From positions 785,300 to 849,299 of the forward strand of contig NZ_SIRS01000001.1 of assembly GCF_004310335.1 (NCBI RefSeq): DNA of 64,000 nucleotides. Reading direction: 5' to 3'. This document shows positions 24,968-33,850 of this stretch, piece by piece. A model generated the notes under the pieces. The model was not told the DNA's origin. It saw nothing but the letters and a program-made list of their open reading frames with translations, and ran no database searches. The translations under genes and the position numbers were made by a program. How positions within the stretch are numbered: the stretch's first letter is position 1; the number at the start of each line of letters is the position of its first letter. This stretch comes from Hyunsoonleella pacifica (lineage in GTDB: Bacteria; Bacteroidota; Bacteroidia; Flavobacteriales; Flavobacteriaceae).

Positions 24968-25429
24968 TTAATATTTACCAAAAAGTGCCTCTAACTTTTC
25001 AGTTCTATAATTAAAAATCTCTTCTAATTTTGGTTTTACTAAAATAGGATGCACAAGTTGCCCAAGCAAGCCAAAAGGTACTTTATAATCTATAATGTCT
25101 TCCATCTCTACGCCACCTTCAATTGGTTTAATAAAGTGTTTATGGTGCCACAAAGTATAAGGACCAAAACGTTGTTCATCCACAAAATATTGCTTATCGA
25201 TACAGTGTGTAATTTCTGTTACCCATTTGGTTTTAATGCCTAAAACTGGTGTTACAATATATTGAATTATTTGGCCAGCATACATGGCTCTATCTGCTCC
25301 CGAAAGTATATTAAAGCCCATATAATCAGGTGTAATGGTTTTTAAGTTTTTTGGATCTGATAAGAAGTCCCAAGCTTGCTCAATACTTATTGGTAGGTTT
25401 TGTTTTTTATGTAGTGTATATATTTTCAT
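24968..25429 (-). CDS. SRPBCC-family ligand-binding protein
   Basis: 153 residues. START/Bet v1-type layout: KIYTLHKKQNLPISIEQAWDFLSDPKNLKTITP at the N-terminus (split: NLPISIEQAWDFLSD, PKNLKTITP), a central beta sheet (IIQYIVTPVLGIKTKWVTEI), DEQRFGPYTLWHHKHF, and a C-terminal helix with FNYRTEKLEALFG. Binds a hydrophobic ligand; the specific ligand is unknown. It is often found beside photolyase genes in flavobacteria-like clusters, as here. Confidence 0.85.
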   Translation of the reverse strand: MKIYTLHKKQNLPISIEQAWDFLSDPKNLKTITPDYMGFNILSGADRAMYAGQIIQYIVTPVLGIKTKWVTEITHCIDKQYFVDEQRFGPYTLWHHKHFIKPIEGGVEMEDIIDYKVPFGLLGQLVHPILVKPKLEEIFNYRTEKLEALFGKY

Positions 25430-25505
25430 GTGTTAGTCTGTATTTTTATAATATACAGTGTTGGTATTGTATTTTTTAAACTAAAATTATGTATAAATGT
25501 TTATT

Positions 25506-25970
25506 CTAATTATTTAATATAATATATCCGTTTAATGAAGTTGCAATACATAGCCATAATAAATATGGAAGTATTAAAAGGGTTTTTGCTCTCAAATCAT
25601 TTTTAAATAGCACTGTAAATACTCCAACAACAAAAGTTAGAAGTAAGATTACAGTAAGACCTAAACCGACAAAGTGCAGATTAAAAAATAGAAGTCCCCA
25701 AGTAGTATTTAGAGCAAACTGTATTATAAATAAACCAATTACAGTAATATTTGGCTTTAGCCTGTATAAATACGCCATGTATACTGAAAAGCATAACATA
25801 ATAGTAGTCCAAGCTGCTCCAAAAACCCAACCAGGTGGTGTCCAAGGCGCTTTATTTAAATTAATATACCATTGTGTTTGTGGTCCGTTAGCCATAAGCC
25901 AGTTACCTATGGCTAAAGCACCAAAATTGATAATTAAAAAAATGAAAGCATATTTAAGCAGCTTCTTCAT
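25506..25970 (-). CDS. TspO/MBR-family tryptophan-rich sensory protein
   Basis: 154 residues with five membrane segments. WYINLNKAPWTPPGWVFGAAWT and QFALNTTWGLLFFNLHFVG are signature TspO motifs. TspO binds and photodegrades porphyrins, which suits a gene cluster handling light stress. It overlaps the 3' end of the DUF6435 gene by 17 nt, so translation is probably coupled. Confidence 0.92.
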   Translation of the reverse strand: MKKLLKYAFIFLIINFGALAIGNWLMANGPQTQWYINLNKAPWTPPGWVFGAAWTTIMLCFSVYMAYLYRLKPNITVIGLFIIQFALNTTWGLLFFNLHFVGLGLTVILLLTFVVGVFTVLFKNDLRAKTLLILPYLLWLCIATSLNGYIILNN

Positions 25971-26133
25971 GTTTTAGCTCGTTGATGAGTTTTGCAATAT
26001 CTTGAGCTTCAGCATACTTTTTATCGCTTTCACTTCTGTTAATTGAAGATAACCTATGCCATTCTTGCATTAGCTTTTTAAATTGTTCTTCTAATTTTTC
26101 TTTTTTTGATTTTCTTTTAAATAATCCAAACAT
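25954..26133 (-). CDS. DUF6435 (Lacal_2735-type) small protein
   Basis: 59 residues: MFGLFKRKSKKEKLEEQ, then LMQEWHRLSSINRSESDKKY, then AEAQDIAKLINEL. This matches a small flavobacterial family with an MFGLFKKKSKKEKL start. Charged and helical, function unknown. Its last codons overlap the TspO start; it follows the glutathione peroxidase gene by 7 nt, so it sits within the operon. Confidence 0.85.
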   Translation of the reverse strand: MFGLFKRKSKKEKLEEQFKKLMQEWHRLSSINRSESDKKYAEAQDIAKLINELKHEEAA

Positions 26134-26140
26134 AGCATTT

Positions 26141-26677
26141 CTATTTTAAGTGTTTTATTATTTTTGAACTTAACGGATTGGTTGATGAAAAGAAATAATC
26201 TACCAAATTACCATCTTTATCTATTAAGTATTTTTGAAAGTTCCATTTTACTGAAGAATTAGAAACACCATTATTTATTTTTTGAGTTAGCCAACTATAC
26301 AGCGGGTGTTGTTCTTTCCCTTTTACTATAATTTTCTCTGTAATTAAAAAGGAAACACCATAATTCATTTCGCAAAACTCTGTTATATCTTTTGAATTTC
26401 CGGGCTCTTGACTTCCAAATTGGTTGCAAGGTACTCCTATAACTTGCAGGGTATCCTTGTATGTTTCAAATAACTTCTGTAAAGATTTATATTGTGGCGT
26501 AAATCCACACTTAGAGGCAACATTTACAAACAGTATATATTTATCTTTAAACTGAGATAATTCTATAGGCTGTCCATTAATGGCATTAATTTTTATATCG
26601 TAAATATGCTCTGCATCTATTTTTGTGTCTTCAGAGGACACCCCCAAAGTAGCAACAACTGTTTTTAATAAATTCAT
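26141..26677 (-). CDS. Glutathione peroxidase-family thiol peroxidase
   Basis: 178 residues. NVASKCGFTPQY carries the peroxidatic Cys (no selenocysteine), GVPCNQFGSQEPG the catalytic Gln and a possible resolving Cys, and VKWNFQKYLID the catalytic Trp-Asn. Bacterial proteins of this type usually use thioredoxin. An extra ~20-residue N-terminal stretch (MNLLKTVVATLG) could be a membrane tether or start misplacement. Detoxifies hydroperoxides, fitting the photo-oxidative-stress setting. Three-nt gap to the SDR gene. Confidence 0.9.
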   Translation of the reverse strand: MNLLKTVVATLGVSSEDTKIDAEHIYDIKINAINGQPIELSQFKDKYILFVNVASKCGFTPQYKSLQKLFETYKDTLQVIGVPCNQFGSQEPGNSKDITEFCEMNYGVSFLITEKIIVKGKEQHPLYSWLTQKINNGVSNSSVKWNFQKYLIDKDGNLVDYFFSSTNPLSSKIIKHLK

Positions 26678-26680
26678 ATC

Positions 26681-27364
26681 TTAAATTTTAAAACTTACAA
26701 TGCCACAATCCATTTCAAAAACCTGACCTGAAATTGATGATGATTTTTCAGATAACAAAAACTCAGCCATATCAGCTACTTCTTCAGGTAATAAAAACTT
26801 TTTTAAAGGGTGACGTTCTGTAATGTTTTCAATCATTTTATCATTACGTAATAACTTTGAAGCTAAATCAGTATTTGTTACAGTGGGAGCAATAGCATTG
26901 ATACGAAGTGTTGGTGCTAGTTCAGCACCTAATGATTTTACCAAACCTTCCACACCAGATTTGGCAACAGCTATGCTGGCATGATAGGGCATACCTAGTT
27001 TAGCAGCCACTGTACTAAATAGCACTATTGATGGCTTACTGCCTTGTTTTAAAACAGAGAGGTATTTATGAATTACTTTTACTGCACCTAATACATTGAT
27101 TTCAAAGTCATCTTTAAAATCATCAATGCTTAAGCGAGATATCGGTTTTAAATTTATACTACCAGGGCAATACACAAGCCCATCTGCAGTTTCAATTTCT
27201 GGTAATTCGTCTTGTGTTACATCGCAATTATAGTGAGAGAGATTATTATGCGATATTTCTGGGGTACTTCTGCTAATGTTTATAACATTAGAATGGGGAA
27301 GTAGCTTTTCTATTAAAGCTTTTCCAATGCCCTTACTTCCACCAATTACTATTATTGTTCTCAT
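26681..27364 (-). CDS. Short-chain dehydrogenase/reductase, catalytic Tyr replaced
   Basis: 227 residues. Rossmann motif GGSKGIG at residues ~8-14, NVLGAVKVIHK helix, LFSTVAAKLGMP with the Ser, and SIAVAKSGVEGL with the Lys. The position four residues before the Lys, normally Tyr, is Ile, so the classical Tyr-xxx-Lys pair is incomplete. The C-terminal GQVFEMDCGIV is family-typical. Substrate unknown. It sits 3 nt ahead of the glutathione peroxidase gene. Confidence 0.82.
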   Translation of the reverse strand: MRTIIVIGGSKGIGKALIEKLLPHSNVINISRSTPEISHNNLSHYNCDVTQDELPEIETADGLVYCPGSINLKPISRLSIDDFKDDFEINVLGAVKVIHKYLSVLKQGSKPSIVLFSTVAAKLGMPYHASIAVAKSGVEGLVKSLGAELAPTLRINAIAPTVTNTDLASKLLRNDKMIENITERHPLKKFLLPEEVADMAEFLLSEKSSSISGQVFEMDCGIVSFKI

Positions 27365-27385
27365 GGGTTTCAGGGCATGTAATTT

Positions 27386-27601
27386 CTATGGCCTGCCCTT
27401 TAGCCGCTTTTCTATTTTTTGTTTGATGACTGTTAAACGTTTCATCAAATCCATTAATTCAGGATCTTTTTCTTTTTTATAGATGTCGTTCAAACCTAAA
27501 ATTAAACTTTTCACTTCTCTAGACGATTCGATACGCTCACTTGTTGTTTTAAAAGTGTGCCTGCGCTGCTCGAATTCTAAAGCCTTATCAATAATCTCCA
27601 T
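27386..27601 (-). CDS. Small charged helical protein, paralogue 1
   Basis: 71 residues with the pattern ALEFEQRRHT, SREVKSLILGLNDIYKKEKD, LMDLMKRLTVIKQKIEKRL. It is clearly paralogous to the 73-residue protein encoded at 27755-27976 (shared ALEFEQR and MKRLTVIK-K-EKRLK). Soluble and helical; function not known. Located 21 nt ahead of the SDR gene. Confidence 0.75.
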   Translation of the reverse strand: MEIIDKALEFEQRRHTFKTTSERIESSREVKSLILGLNDIYKKEKDPELMDLMKRLTVIKQKIEKRLKGRP

Positions 27602-27754
27602 AATTTTTATTACTATAATTTTTATTCACTAACCTATAGTTTGGTCAGCTTCGCAATATAATAAAATATAGCAGATTAACTGTTTTTACGGCTATTTATT
27701 AGGTAAAATTTAATATTTAGGCGTGTTCTTACCTTATTTTTTATGGTAAAGCTA

Positions 27755-27976
27755 TTAGACACGCATTTTTAAACGTTTTTCTACTTTACGTTTAATAACG
27801 GTTAAACGTTTCATGATATCCATAATTTTTTCGTCTTTTTTAACCTTATAAATCTGGTTTAAATCTAAAATTAATGCTTTAGCCTCTCTTGAAAGTTTTA
27901 CACGATCACTGGTTGATAATGATCTCATCTTTCTTTGTTCAAATTCTAAAGCTCTGTTAATTAATTCCAATTCCAT
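27755..27976 (-). CDS. Small charged helical protein, paralogue 2
   Basis: 73 residues: INRALEFEQRKMRSLSTSD, SREAKALILDLNQIYKVKKD, MDIMKRLTVIKRKVEKRL. Tandem duplicate of the protein at 27386-27601. It starts 4 nt after the folE stop, so it is co-transcribed with folE. The family appears confined to flavobacteria-like genomes in my recollection; no function is known. Confidence 0.75.
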   Translation of the reverse strand: MELELINRALEFEQRKMRSLSTSDRVKLSREAKALILDLNQIYKVKKDEKIMDIMKRLTVIKRKVEKRLKMRV

Positions 27977-27980
27977 AATC

Positions 27981-28676
27981 TTAATTATTTAAATAATTTT
28001 GTAATTCTGTAATCTTTTCTGAGGTATTAAATTTACCGCCGTAATATGCAGTAACTGTTGCTGAAGTATCATCCTTTATACCTCTTGATGATACACAAAG
28101 GTGTTTAGCATCAATAATAACAGCAATATCCTCTGTATTTAAAGCTTCTTTTAATTCGTTAGCAATTTGATTGGTAAGTCGCTCTTGTACCTGTGGACGC
28201 TTGGCATAATATTGTACTATCCTGTTTAATTTAGATAAGCCAATTACCTTACCAGATGAAATATATGCTACATGGGCTTTACCTATAATTGGTACAAAAT
28301 GATGCTCACAGTTAGAATAAAACGTAATATTTTTTTCCACTAGCATTTGATTGTATTGATATTTGTTATCAAACAGCGCTACTTTTGGCTTATTTTCAGG
28401 ATTTAATCCAGAAAAAATTTCATCTATATACATTTTAGCTACACGCTTTGGAGTGCCTTTTAGAGAATCATCAGTTAGGTCTAGTCCCATAACTTCCATA
28501 ATTTCTTCAAATAAAATGGCAATACGTGCCTTCTTTTCTGTATCACTAAGTTTAAAGGCATCTGATCGCATTGGTGTATCTAATCCAGTAAAGAGATGGT
28601 CGTCTCCTATATCGTCTATTGAAAACCCATTTAACTTGTGTCCGTTAGCTTTTTGTTTTAATTTTTCTAATTGCAT
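27981..28676 (-). CDS. folE: GTP cyclohydrolase I
   Basis: 231 residues. Converts GTP to dihydroneopterin triphosphate, first step to folate and pterins. Motifs: NITFYSNCEHHFVPIIGKAHVAYIS (split: TFYSNCEHHFVPIIG, KAHVAYIS; zinc ligands Cys, His), VIGLSKLNRIVQYYAKRPQVQE, and KHLCVSSRGIKDDTS with the second zinc Cys. Placing folE in a photolyase cluster is sensible because photolyases of several subfamilies use a folate or pterin antenna; the link is inferred. Confidence 0.93.
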   Translation of the reverse strand: MQLEKLKQKANGHKLNGFSIDDIGDDHLFTGLDTPMRSDAFKLSDTEKKARIAILFEEIMEVMGLDLTDDSLKGTPKRVAKMYIDEIFSGLNPENKPKVALFDNKYQYNQMLVEKNITFYSNCEHHFVPIIGKAHVAYISSGKVIGLSKLNRIVQYYAKRPQVQERLTNQIANELKEALNTEDIAVIIDAKHLCVSSRGIKDDTSATVTAYYGGKFNTSEKITELQNYLNN

Positions 28677-28755
28677 ATCCTCTTTTTTATGTGCTGTACT
28701 AATAGTTTGTTTTTACCAGAATATTAATTCTTAACCTTTTATTAGTCAAAGCACG

Positions 28756-29028
28756 TTAACGTTTTGAAATTTTATTGTGTGTTATTTGTTTTTGTCGGCT
28801 GCATTTAAAACGGCCTTTTTCAAATGTTCTTAATTTTTCATGTTTTGTTTTTCTCCCTTGTACTCTAGATCTCCATAGTTTGAAGCTACTGGGTTTCATC
28901 TCTCTTCGCATCAATTCAATTACATCTTGTTCTTTTAAACCAAATTGAAATGCAATAGCTTCAAAAGTGGTTCTATCCTCCCAAGCCATTTCAATAATCC
29001 TATCAACCTCAACTACAGATAGATTCAT
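28756..29028 (-). CDS. TIGR03643 family protein (DUF2805)
   Basis: 90 residues. VDRIIEMAWEDRTTFEAIAFQFGLKEQDVIELMRREMKPSSFKLWRSRV (split in pieces here: IIEMAWEDRTTFEAI, FGLKEQDVIELMRREM, KPSSFKLWRSRV) is the TIGR03643 signature, an HTH-like fold commonly linked to photolyase loci. The C-terminal 30 residues are highly basic. It overlaps the preceding gene by 4 nt. Confidence 0.9.
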   Translation of the reverse strand: MNLSVVEVDRIIEMAWEDRTTFEAIAFQFGLKEQDVIELMRREMKPSSFKLWRSRVQGRKTKHEKLRTFEKGRFKCSRQKQITHNKISKR

Positions 29029-29453
29029 AAATTTTGAAAGTTATATTGTTGGTCGTATTCAATTTTTTCATCTAACATTTTTCTAAAAAAACTTTTGTTT
29101 TCCTTAAATGTTTTGTTGTTTTTAAAATGAATATACTTTCCTTGTGCATGGATACTTGCCCCGTTAGTTTTATAAATAACAAGTTGAAAATAGGGGATAG
29201 CCCAGGTAAAATTCTTCAACCCTTTATTTATAAATATAAGTATGCCAGATTTACGTAATTCTATATTTGCATAATTGATGTCTGATACTCTATTCATGTA
29301 ATTTTGCATATTAAGACTAACTTCACTCACAATCATTCTCTTAGAACCCACACCTTTCATTTTTAGAGATTCTAAAAGCGTAAAAGATCGTCCTACTAAA
29401 TCTGTTAGAATTTGTTTGTGTTCCTTGTTATGAAATGTTGTGTCAAGTATCAA
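29025..29453 (-). CDS. Conserved hypothetical protein heading the second light-stress transcript
   Basis: 142 residues, soluble. The segments LTDLVGRSFTLLESLKM, SGILIFINKGLKNFTWAIPYFQLVIY and SIHAQGKYIHFK suggest an alpha/beta fold; I do not recognise a domain. It overlaps the TIGR03643 gene and has the promoter/operator at 29473-29515 in front, so it is the first gene of the transcript that continues into TIGR03643 and probably folE. Confidence 0.72.
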   Translation of the reverse strand: MILDTTFHNKEHKQILTDLVGRSFTLLESLKMKGVGSKRMIVSEVSLNMQNYMNRVSDINYANIELRKSGILIFINKGLKNFTWAIPYFQLVIYKTNGASIHAQGKYIHFKNNKTFKENKSFFRKMLDEKIEYDQQYNFQNL

Positions 29454-29472
29454 TTTCCTTAGCTTTACACTT

Positions 29473-29515
29473 CAAATATACAAAATGTTTAATCTTTTTG
29501 TTGTAATATTAAACA
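29473..29515 (-). promoter_or_regulatory. Promoter -7 element with TetR-type operator, copy 2
   Basis: On the minus strand TATATTTG (29473-29480) is a perfect -7 element. Five bases upstream lies TGTTTAAT-N14-ATTAAACA (29486-29515, plus-strand reading). The arrangement is the same as at 38015-38057 before the TetR gene, including the ACAAAA link. No -33 TTG is present, so the operator occupies that position. Confidence 0.7.
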
Positions 29516-29555
29516 AAAAATTAACATGTTACTATCAGTAAAATTTATGGAAAGT

Positions 29556-29578
29556 TTAACTATTTGTAAAATAGTTAA
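29556..29578 (-). terminator. Hairpin directly after the photolyase operon
   Basis: TTAACTATTT and AAATAGTTAA with a three-base loop, immediately after the stop codon of the 29579 gene. AT-only stem and a weak U-tract on the minus strand. Probable operon end, separating the two TetR-controlled transcripts. Confidence 0.45.
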
Positions 29579-31060
29579 TTAACTGTTTTTAAGTCTGCTT
29601 TTAAGAGTATGTTTTTCTAAGATTCTTTTACTTTCATCAAGAACTATTTTGTCTTTACGTAGTTTCCAAAGCACATCTCCTGCTTTTTTTCTTGAGATTT
29701 CTAAATCAACAATTGGTTTTGGGTAGTCTACTCCAAGCTTAAAATTATAAAACTGTTGTTCCATATCAGTCATTAAATATGGTTGGTGTGCAAATGGTAT
29801 GTCTAAATTTTTCAATTCACTTACCCATTTCTTTATAAAATTTGCATCAGGATCATGCTCTAAACTATTCTTAACAGGATTATAAATACGAAGCATGTTA
29901 ATACCTGTTTCTCCAGCCTGCATTTGTAATTGAGGAAAATGTATCCCAGGTTCAAAGTCTAAAAACATTTGTGATAGATGCGTTGTTGCCTCCTGCCAAG
30001 GTTGCCATAAGTTATGCGTAAAAAATGAAACTACTAGTGCTCGCATTCTAAAATTAAGATAGCCTGTTTCGTTTAAACAACGCATACATGCATCTACTAA
30101 AGGGTAACCTGTATTACCAGTTTTCCAAGCATGTTGATATCGTTTGGAAATACTTTTTTTTAGTTTATGAAACCCTTTGTTAACGCTAGCTTCTTCCATA
30201 GTATGTTCCATTTCAAATTTTTGAATAAAATGCGTTTGCCAGCGTAATCTAGACATAAATCCTTCTAGAGCCTTTTTATGTTTTGATGTTTCTTTTAAAT
30301 GGTAGGCTTCATGGTATACTTCTCTAACTGATACATTACCCCAAGCTATGTATGGAGAAATTCTGCTACAACTGGTTCTTGCTAATTCTGGTTTAGAAAT
30401 GTGAACCATATAATTAGGATAACGTTCTGTAAAAAAGGATTTTAAATAGCGTTTTCCCGTAGAGCGCCCTCCTTTTTGAAATGAAGTAAATTCTGGTGTG
30501 GTTAGATCTGGAATATTAAAATTTTGCTCCAGATTATTTATAGCTTCAATAGTAACTAGTTGATTTTGTTCTGGTTGAAAGCTTAAAGGGGTAATGGCAT
30601 AAAAGGTATCTACTTTTTCACTCCAACCCTCTCTGTCTTTTAAACCACGCAACACACCATTATTTATATTTTGGTGCCATTGTATTAAATTGTTTTTGCA
30701 AAAGCGTTTAAATTTCTTATCACGCTCGTAGGTTGCTAAAATTCCAGTTTCTTGATGTGAAAAAATATCAGAGATATAATAACGTGTTTGTAATTGATTA
30801 ATGGTTGCAATAATATCTGATTGTACTACTAAAACTTTAGATTTGTATTTTTCTAGTTCATTATTTATATCAACTAACGATTCTTTAATGAAATTCCAAT
30901 GGCGCTCACTATAGTGCGGATCATTTAACAATAAAGGCTCAAAACTATACAGCAATAAAATACGCTGCTTCGTTTTTAGTGCATTAAAAATAGCTTCATT
31001 ATCATGTAAGCGTAAGTCGCGTTTTAACCAAACAATATGTAGGTGTTCTTTTTTAGGCAT
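29579..31060 (-). CDS. Cryptochrome/photolyase family protein, QMQAG-type subgroup
   Basis: 493 residues. N-terminal photolyase domain starts HIVWLKRDLRLHDNEAIF. The C-terminal FAD domain has TGYPLVDACMRCLNETGYLNFRMR (shown as TGYPLVDACMRCL and ETGYLNFRMRAL), then the subgroup-defining LDFEPGIHFPQLQMQAG and GINMLRIYNPVKNSLEHDPD in place of the usual DYD-x-x-SN-x-GNW of classes I and DASH. The Trp chain of class I is not obvious. The light-driven role (repair or sensing) is uncertain. The start overlaps the end of the PhrB-like gene by 8 nt. Confidence 0.82.
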   Translation of the reverse strand: MPKKEHLHIVWLKRDLRLHDNEAIFNALKTKQRILLLYSFEPLLLNDPHYSERHWNFIKESLVDINNELEKYKSKVLVVQSDIIATINQLQTRYYISDIFSHQETGILATYERDKKFKRFCKNNLIQWHQNINNGVLRGLKDREGWSEKVDTFYAITPLSFQPEQNQLVTIEAINNLEQNFNIPDLTTPEFTSFQKGGRSTGKRYLKSFFTERYPNYMVHISKPELARTSCSRISPYIAWGNVSVREVYHEAYHLKETSKHKKALEGFMSRLRWQTHFIQKFEMEHTMEEASVNKGFHKLKKSISKRYQHAWKTGNTGYPLVDACMRCLNETGYLNFRMRALVVSFFTHNLWQPWQEATTHLSQMFLDFEPGIHFPQLQMQAGETGINMLRIYNPVKNSLEHDPDANFIKKWVSELKNLDIPFAHQPYLMTDMEQQFYNFKLGVDYPKPIVDLEISRKKAGDVLWKLRKDKIVLDESKRILEKHTLKSRLKNS

Positions 31061-32537
31061 TATCTAGGATATTAAGAAAATGTTCAGCATGTATAAAATG
31101 GTTTTGTTTGGTTTCTGGTTTCATTTTATCAAAAGTTCTTATGAGCATGCTTAATCTTGGATTACTTAAGAAAAAATCACGATGTTTATCCATAAAGGTC
31201 CAGAACAATCCGTCCCAGCTATTCTGCCATTCTCCTTTACCATAATTGCTCATTTTCATAATGTAATTACTACTACTTATATATGGTTTAGTAGACATCA
31301 ACCCTCCATCTGCATATAAACTCATGCCATATACATTTGGTACCATTACCCAATCATAAGCATCAATAAATAGTTCCATAAACCATTTGTAAACATCGTC
31401 TGGATCGAATTCGCATAATACCATAAAATTTCCCAGAATCATTAAGCGTTCTATATGATGTGCATATCCTGTTTTTAATACTTTTTTTATAACATTGTCT
31501 ACAGGTGCAATACCAGTAGATCCATCATAAAATGAAGCTGGGATTTTTCTTGAAAACTTCCAAAAATTTTTTGTACGTTCTTCGGTACCTTTAACTTCAT
31601 ATACGCCACGTATAAATTCTCTCCATCCTAAAATTTGCCTCACAAAGCCTTCAGTAGAGTTTATGGGGATGTCATGTTCTTTAGCATAAATAATGGCTTT
31701 ACCTATAATTGCTTTAGGTTCTAGTAAACCAACATTAATTAAAGGAGAAAGAAGACTGTGATTTAAGAAGTGTTCTTCTTTAACAATGGCATCTTCATAT
31801 ACACCAAATTCATAAAATCGCTGTTCTAGAAATTGTTCAAACCAAGCTTCTGCAGATGTAAAATCGATAGGGTAGAGTACAAAATCATTAAGCTTACCGT
31901 AATGAGATTTAAAATAGTATTCTACATAAGATTCTGCTTCTTGATGATAAGTCGTTTTTTCAGGAAAATAAATAGCAGGAGGTGTTTTACCCTTTGGATA
32001 TTTTTTCCTGTTATCAGCATCATAAGTCCACTTGCCACCTTCTGGTTGATCGCCGTGCATTAAAATATCCTTTTGCTTACGCTCGCTTTTATAAAATGAT
32101 GTTTGAAAAAATTTTTTTTTCGAGGATTTAAAGAAAGTAGATAAGTTTTCTTTAGTGTTGATAAAAAGCGGATTATCATACCATTTTATTTCTATCGTTA
32201 AAGCTGATGTTTTGATATGTTTCTCAAGCCAATTATCGGTTGGGTCTATGATATGTACTGTAGAAAAACCATCTTTTAAAAGTTTTGGTAATAGTACTCT
32301 TATGTCTGATGCGTCATTTGTAGCTTCAATGTATGTTACAGTTTTATCAAGAGACTCTAGATAAGCTTGATACGCTTTCATGCTGGCGCGATGAAATGCA
32401 ATTTTTTGTTTATGAAACTTATATTGACTAAAAAACAAATATTCTTCAACCAAAATGATGTGATTGATTTTATCTAAGACCTTAGAAGTTTTAAATAATT
32501 GATGCGGAAATATTATATGTGTTTGTAGGTTTTGCAT
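31053..32537 (-). CDS. PhrB/CryB-like photolyase-related protein without Fe-S cysteines
   Basis: 494 residues from ATG 32537 (MQNLQTHIIFPHQLF), two bases after the CryDASH stop; a longer frame to 32564 overlaps it. Matches the deoxyribodipyrimidine photolyase-related family (PF04244) that includes the (6-4) photolyase PhrB: STEGFVRQILGWREFIRG, AYAHHIERLMILGNF-like (here TGYAHHIERLMILGNF), ADGGLMSTKPYISSSNYIMKM. In PhrB-type proteins the next stretch holds a CxxC and a further Cys that bind a 4Fe-4S cluster; here it reads SNYGKGEWQNSWDGLFWTFM, with no Cys. So the cluster is probably absent. Confidence 0.85.
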   Translation of the reverse strand: MQNLQTHIIFPHQLFKTSKVLDKINHIILVEEYLFFSQYKFHKQKIAFHRASMKAYQAYLESLDKTVTYIEATNDASDIRVLLPKLLKDGFSTVHIIDPTDNWLEKHIKTSALTIEIKWYDNPLFINTKENLSTFFKSSKKKFFQTSFYKSERKQKDILMHGDQPEGGKWTYDADNRKKYPKGKTPPAIYFPEKTTYHQEAESYVEYYFKSHYGKLNDFVLYPIDFTSAEAWFEQFLEQRFYEFGVYEDAIVKEEHFLNHSLLSPLINVGLLEPKAIIGKAIIYAKEHDIPINSTEGFVRQILGWREFIRGVYEVKGTEERTKNFWKFSRKIPASFYDGSTGIAPVDNVIKKVLKTGYAHHIERLMILGNFMVLCEFDPDDVYKWFMELFIDAYDWVMVPNVYGMSLYADGGLMSTKPYISSSNYIMKMSNYGKGEWQNSWDGLFWTFMDKHRDFFLSNPRLSMLIRTFDKMKPETKQNHFIHAEHFLNILDNA

Positions 32538-32539
32538 AT

Positions 32540-33850
32540 TTAGAATAAGGTAGTTTGTAGCCACATGTTTTGGAATGTGCTGGATGCATCATAGCGTTCT
32601 GCTTGTAAATCCACATTAAATTTTCGATCTCTAGGATCGTTGCCAACACCAGACACGTACATCCAATTGCCATAATTGCTATGTACATCGTAATCAATTA
32701 GCATAGATTCAAAATATGCAGCTCCAATTCTCCAATCTAGCAGCAAGTCTTTTGCGAAATAAGAAGCTACATTTTGTCGTCCTCTGTTACTCATCCAGCC
32801 AGTATGCTTCAGTTCTAACATATTAGCATTTACAAATGTTGAAGGGGTTTGCCCGTTAATCCAACTTTCTATTAATTTCTTATTTGCTTTCCAGGAATAT
32901 TCTTTGTCTAGAATACCTCCAATTTTAAAAATACTATTACCGTGTTTTAATGCTATGTATTTAAAATAATCTCTCCAAATCAATTCAAAAATTAACCAAT
33001 ACGTAGATTGATTTTTGAAGTATTCTTTTTCAAATTGTTTTACCTGCCAATAAATTGTACGCGGAGAAATACTACCATTAGCTAACCAAGATGAGAATTT
33101 TGAGCTGTAGTTTTTACCAATAAGTCCGTTTCTTGTTTTTTTATAAACGCCTATTTTTTTAGTTTGAAAGTAATAATCATCTAAACGATTTAAAGCGGCA
33201 TTTTCCCCACCTTTAAATGGAAAAGATGAATTTTGATGTGTGTTAAAATTGTCAAAACCTAAGTCTTCTATTGTTGGAATATGTGTAGAATTAGAAATGC
33301 TATGTTTAGTGTTTGAAGCTTCTGGATGATTTACAGGTCTTACAATACTGTATTTTTCAACCTTTTTTCTAAAATTACTAAATACTTGTGGTATTTGCGC
33401 AAATGCCATCCCAATATCATCTGGATGAAATAGAAACTGATTATAATATTCTTTGTATATTGTATCTTCTGGATTGCTTGATTTTACCTGTTCTAAAACT
33501 TCAATTTCCTCCTGAGTCCATTCTTTTTGTAGGTAGATGGAATTTATATTGAATTGTTTAACTAGTCTAGGAATTGCATCCTCAGGTTTGTCTTGGTAGA
33601 CAAATAGTTCAATATTTAAGTCGCTTAGATTTTTCTTTAAATCTTCGAGTGTTTCAATTAAGAATTTAGTTCTATATTTTTCTGTTTTTTTGAAACCAAA
33701 ATGGTTAACTTCATAATGTCTGGGATCAAAACAGTAAACTGCTATACAATGTTTATGTAGTTGCGTAGCTTTATTTAGAACCACATTATCATTAACTCTT
33801 AAATCGTTTCTAAACCAAATTAAGCCTGTGTTTTTTTGTTTTTCCTGCAT
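32540..33850 (-). CDS. Cryptochrome DASH
   Basis: 436 residues. N-terminal [19 protein letters not shown] domain with [41 protein letters not shown] (split: [23 protein letters not shown]), [21 protein letters not shown] and [12 protein letters not shown], all DASH hallmarks. DASH proteins repair CPDs in single-stranded DNA and bind MTHF. The C-terminal tail ([12 protein letters not shown]) departs from the usual YDP..YV..W. Overlaps the DUF2256 gene by 31 nt and abuts the PhrB-like gene. Confidence 0.92.
   Translation of the reverse strand: MQEKQKNTGLIWFRNDLRVNDNVVLNKATQLHKHCIAVYCFDPRHYEVNHFGFKKTEKYRTKFLIETLEDLKKNLSDLNIELFVYQDKPEDAIPRLVKQFNINSIYLQKEWTQEEIEVLEQVKSSNPEDTIYKEYYNQFLFHPDDIGMAFAQIPQVFSNFRKKVEKYSIVRPVNHPEASNTKHSISNSTHIPTIEDLGFDNFNTHQNSSFPFKGGENAALNRLDDYYFQTKKIGVYKKTRNGLIGKNYSSKFSSWLANGSISPRTIYWQVKQFEKEYFKNQSTYWLIFELIWRDYFKYIALKHGNSIFKIGGILDKEYSWKANKKLIESWINGQTPSTFVNANMLELKHTGWMSNRGRQNVASYFAKDLLLDWRIGAAYFESMLIDYDVHSNYGNWMYVSGVGNDPRDRKFNVDLQAERYDASSTFQNMWLQTTLF

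Noticed and set aside
27386..27976. The two small helical paralogues as a toxin-antitoxin pair
   Set aside because: They are homologous to each other, separated by 153 bp, and show no toxin or DNA-binding motif.
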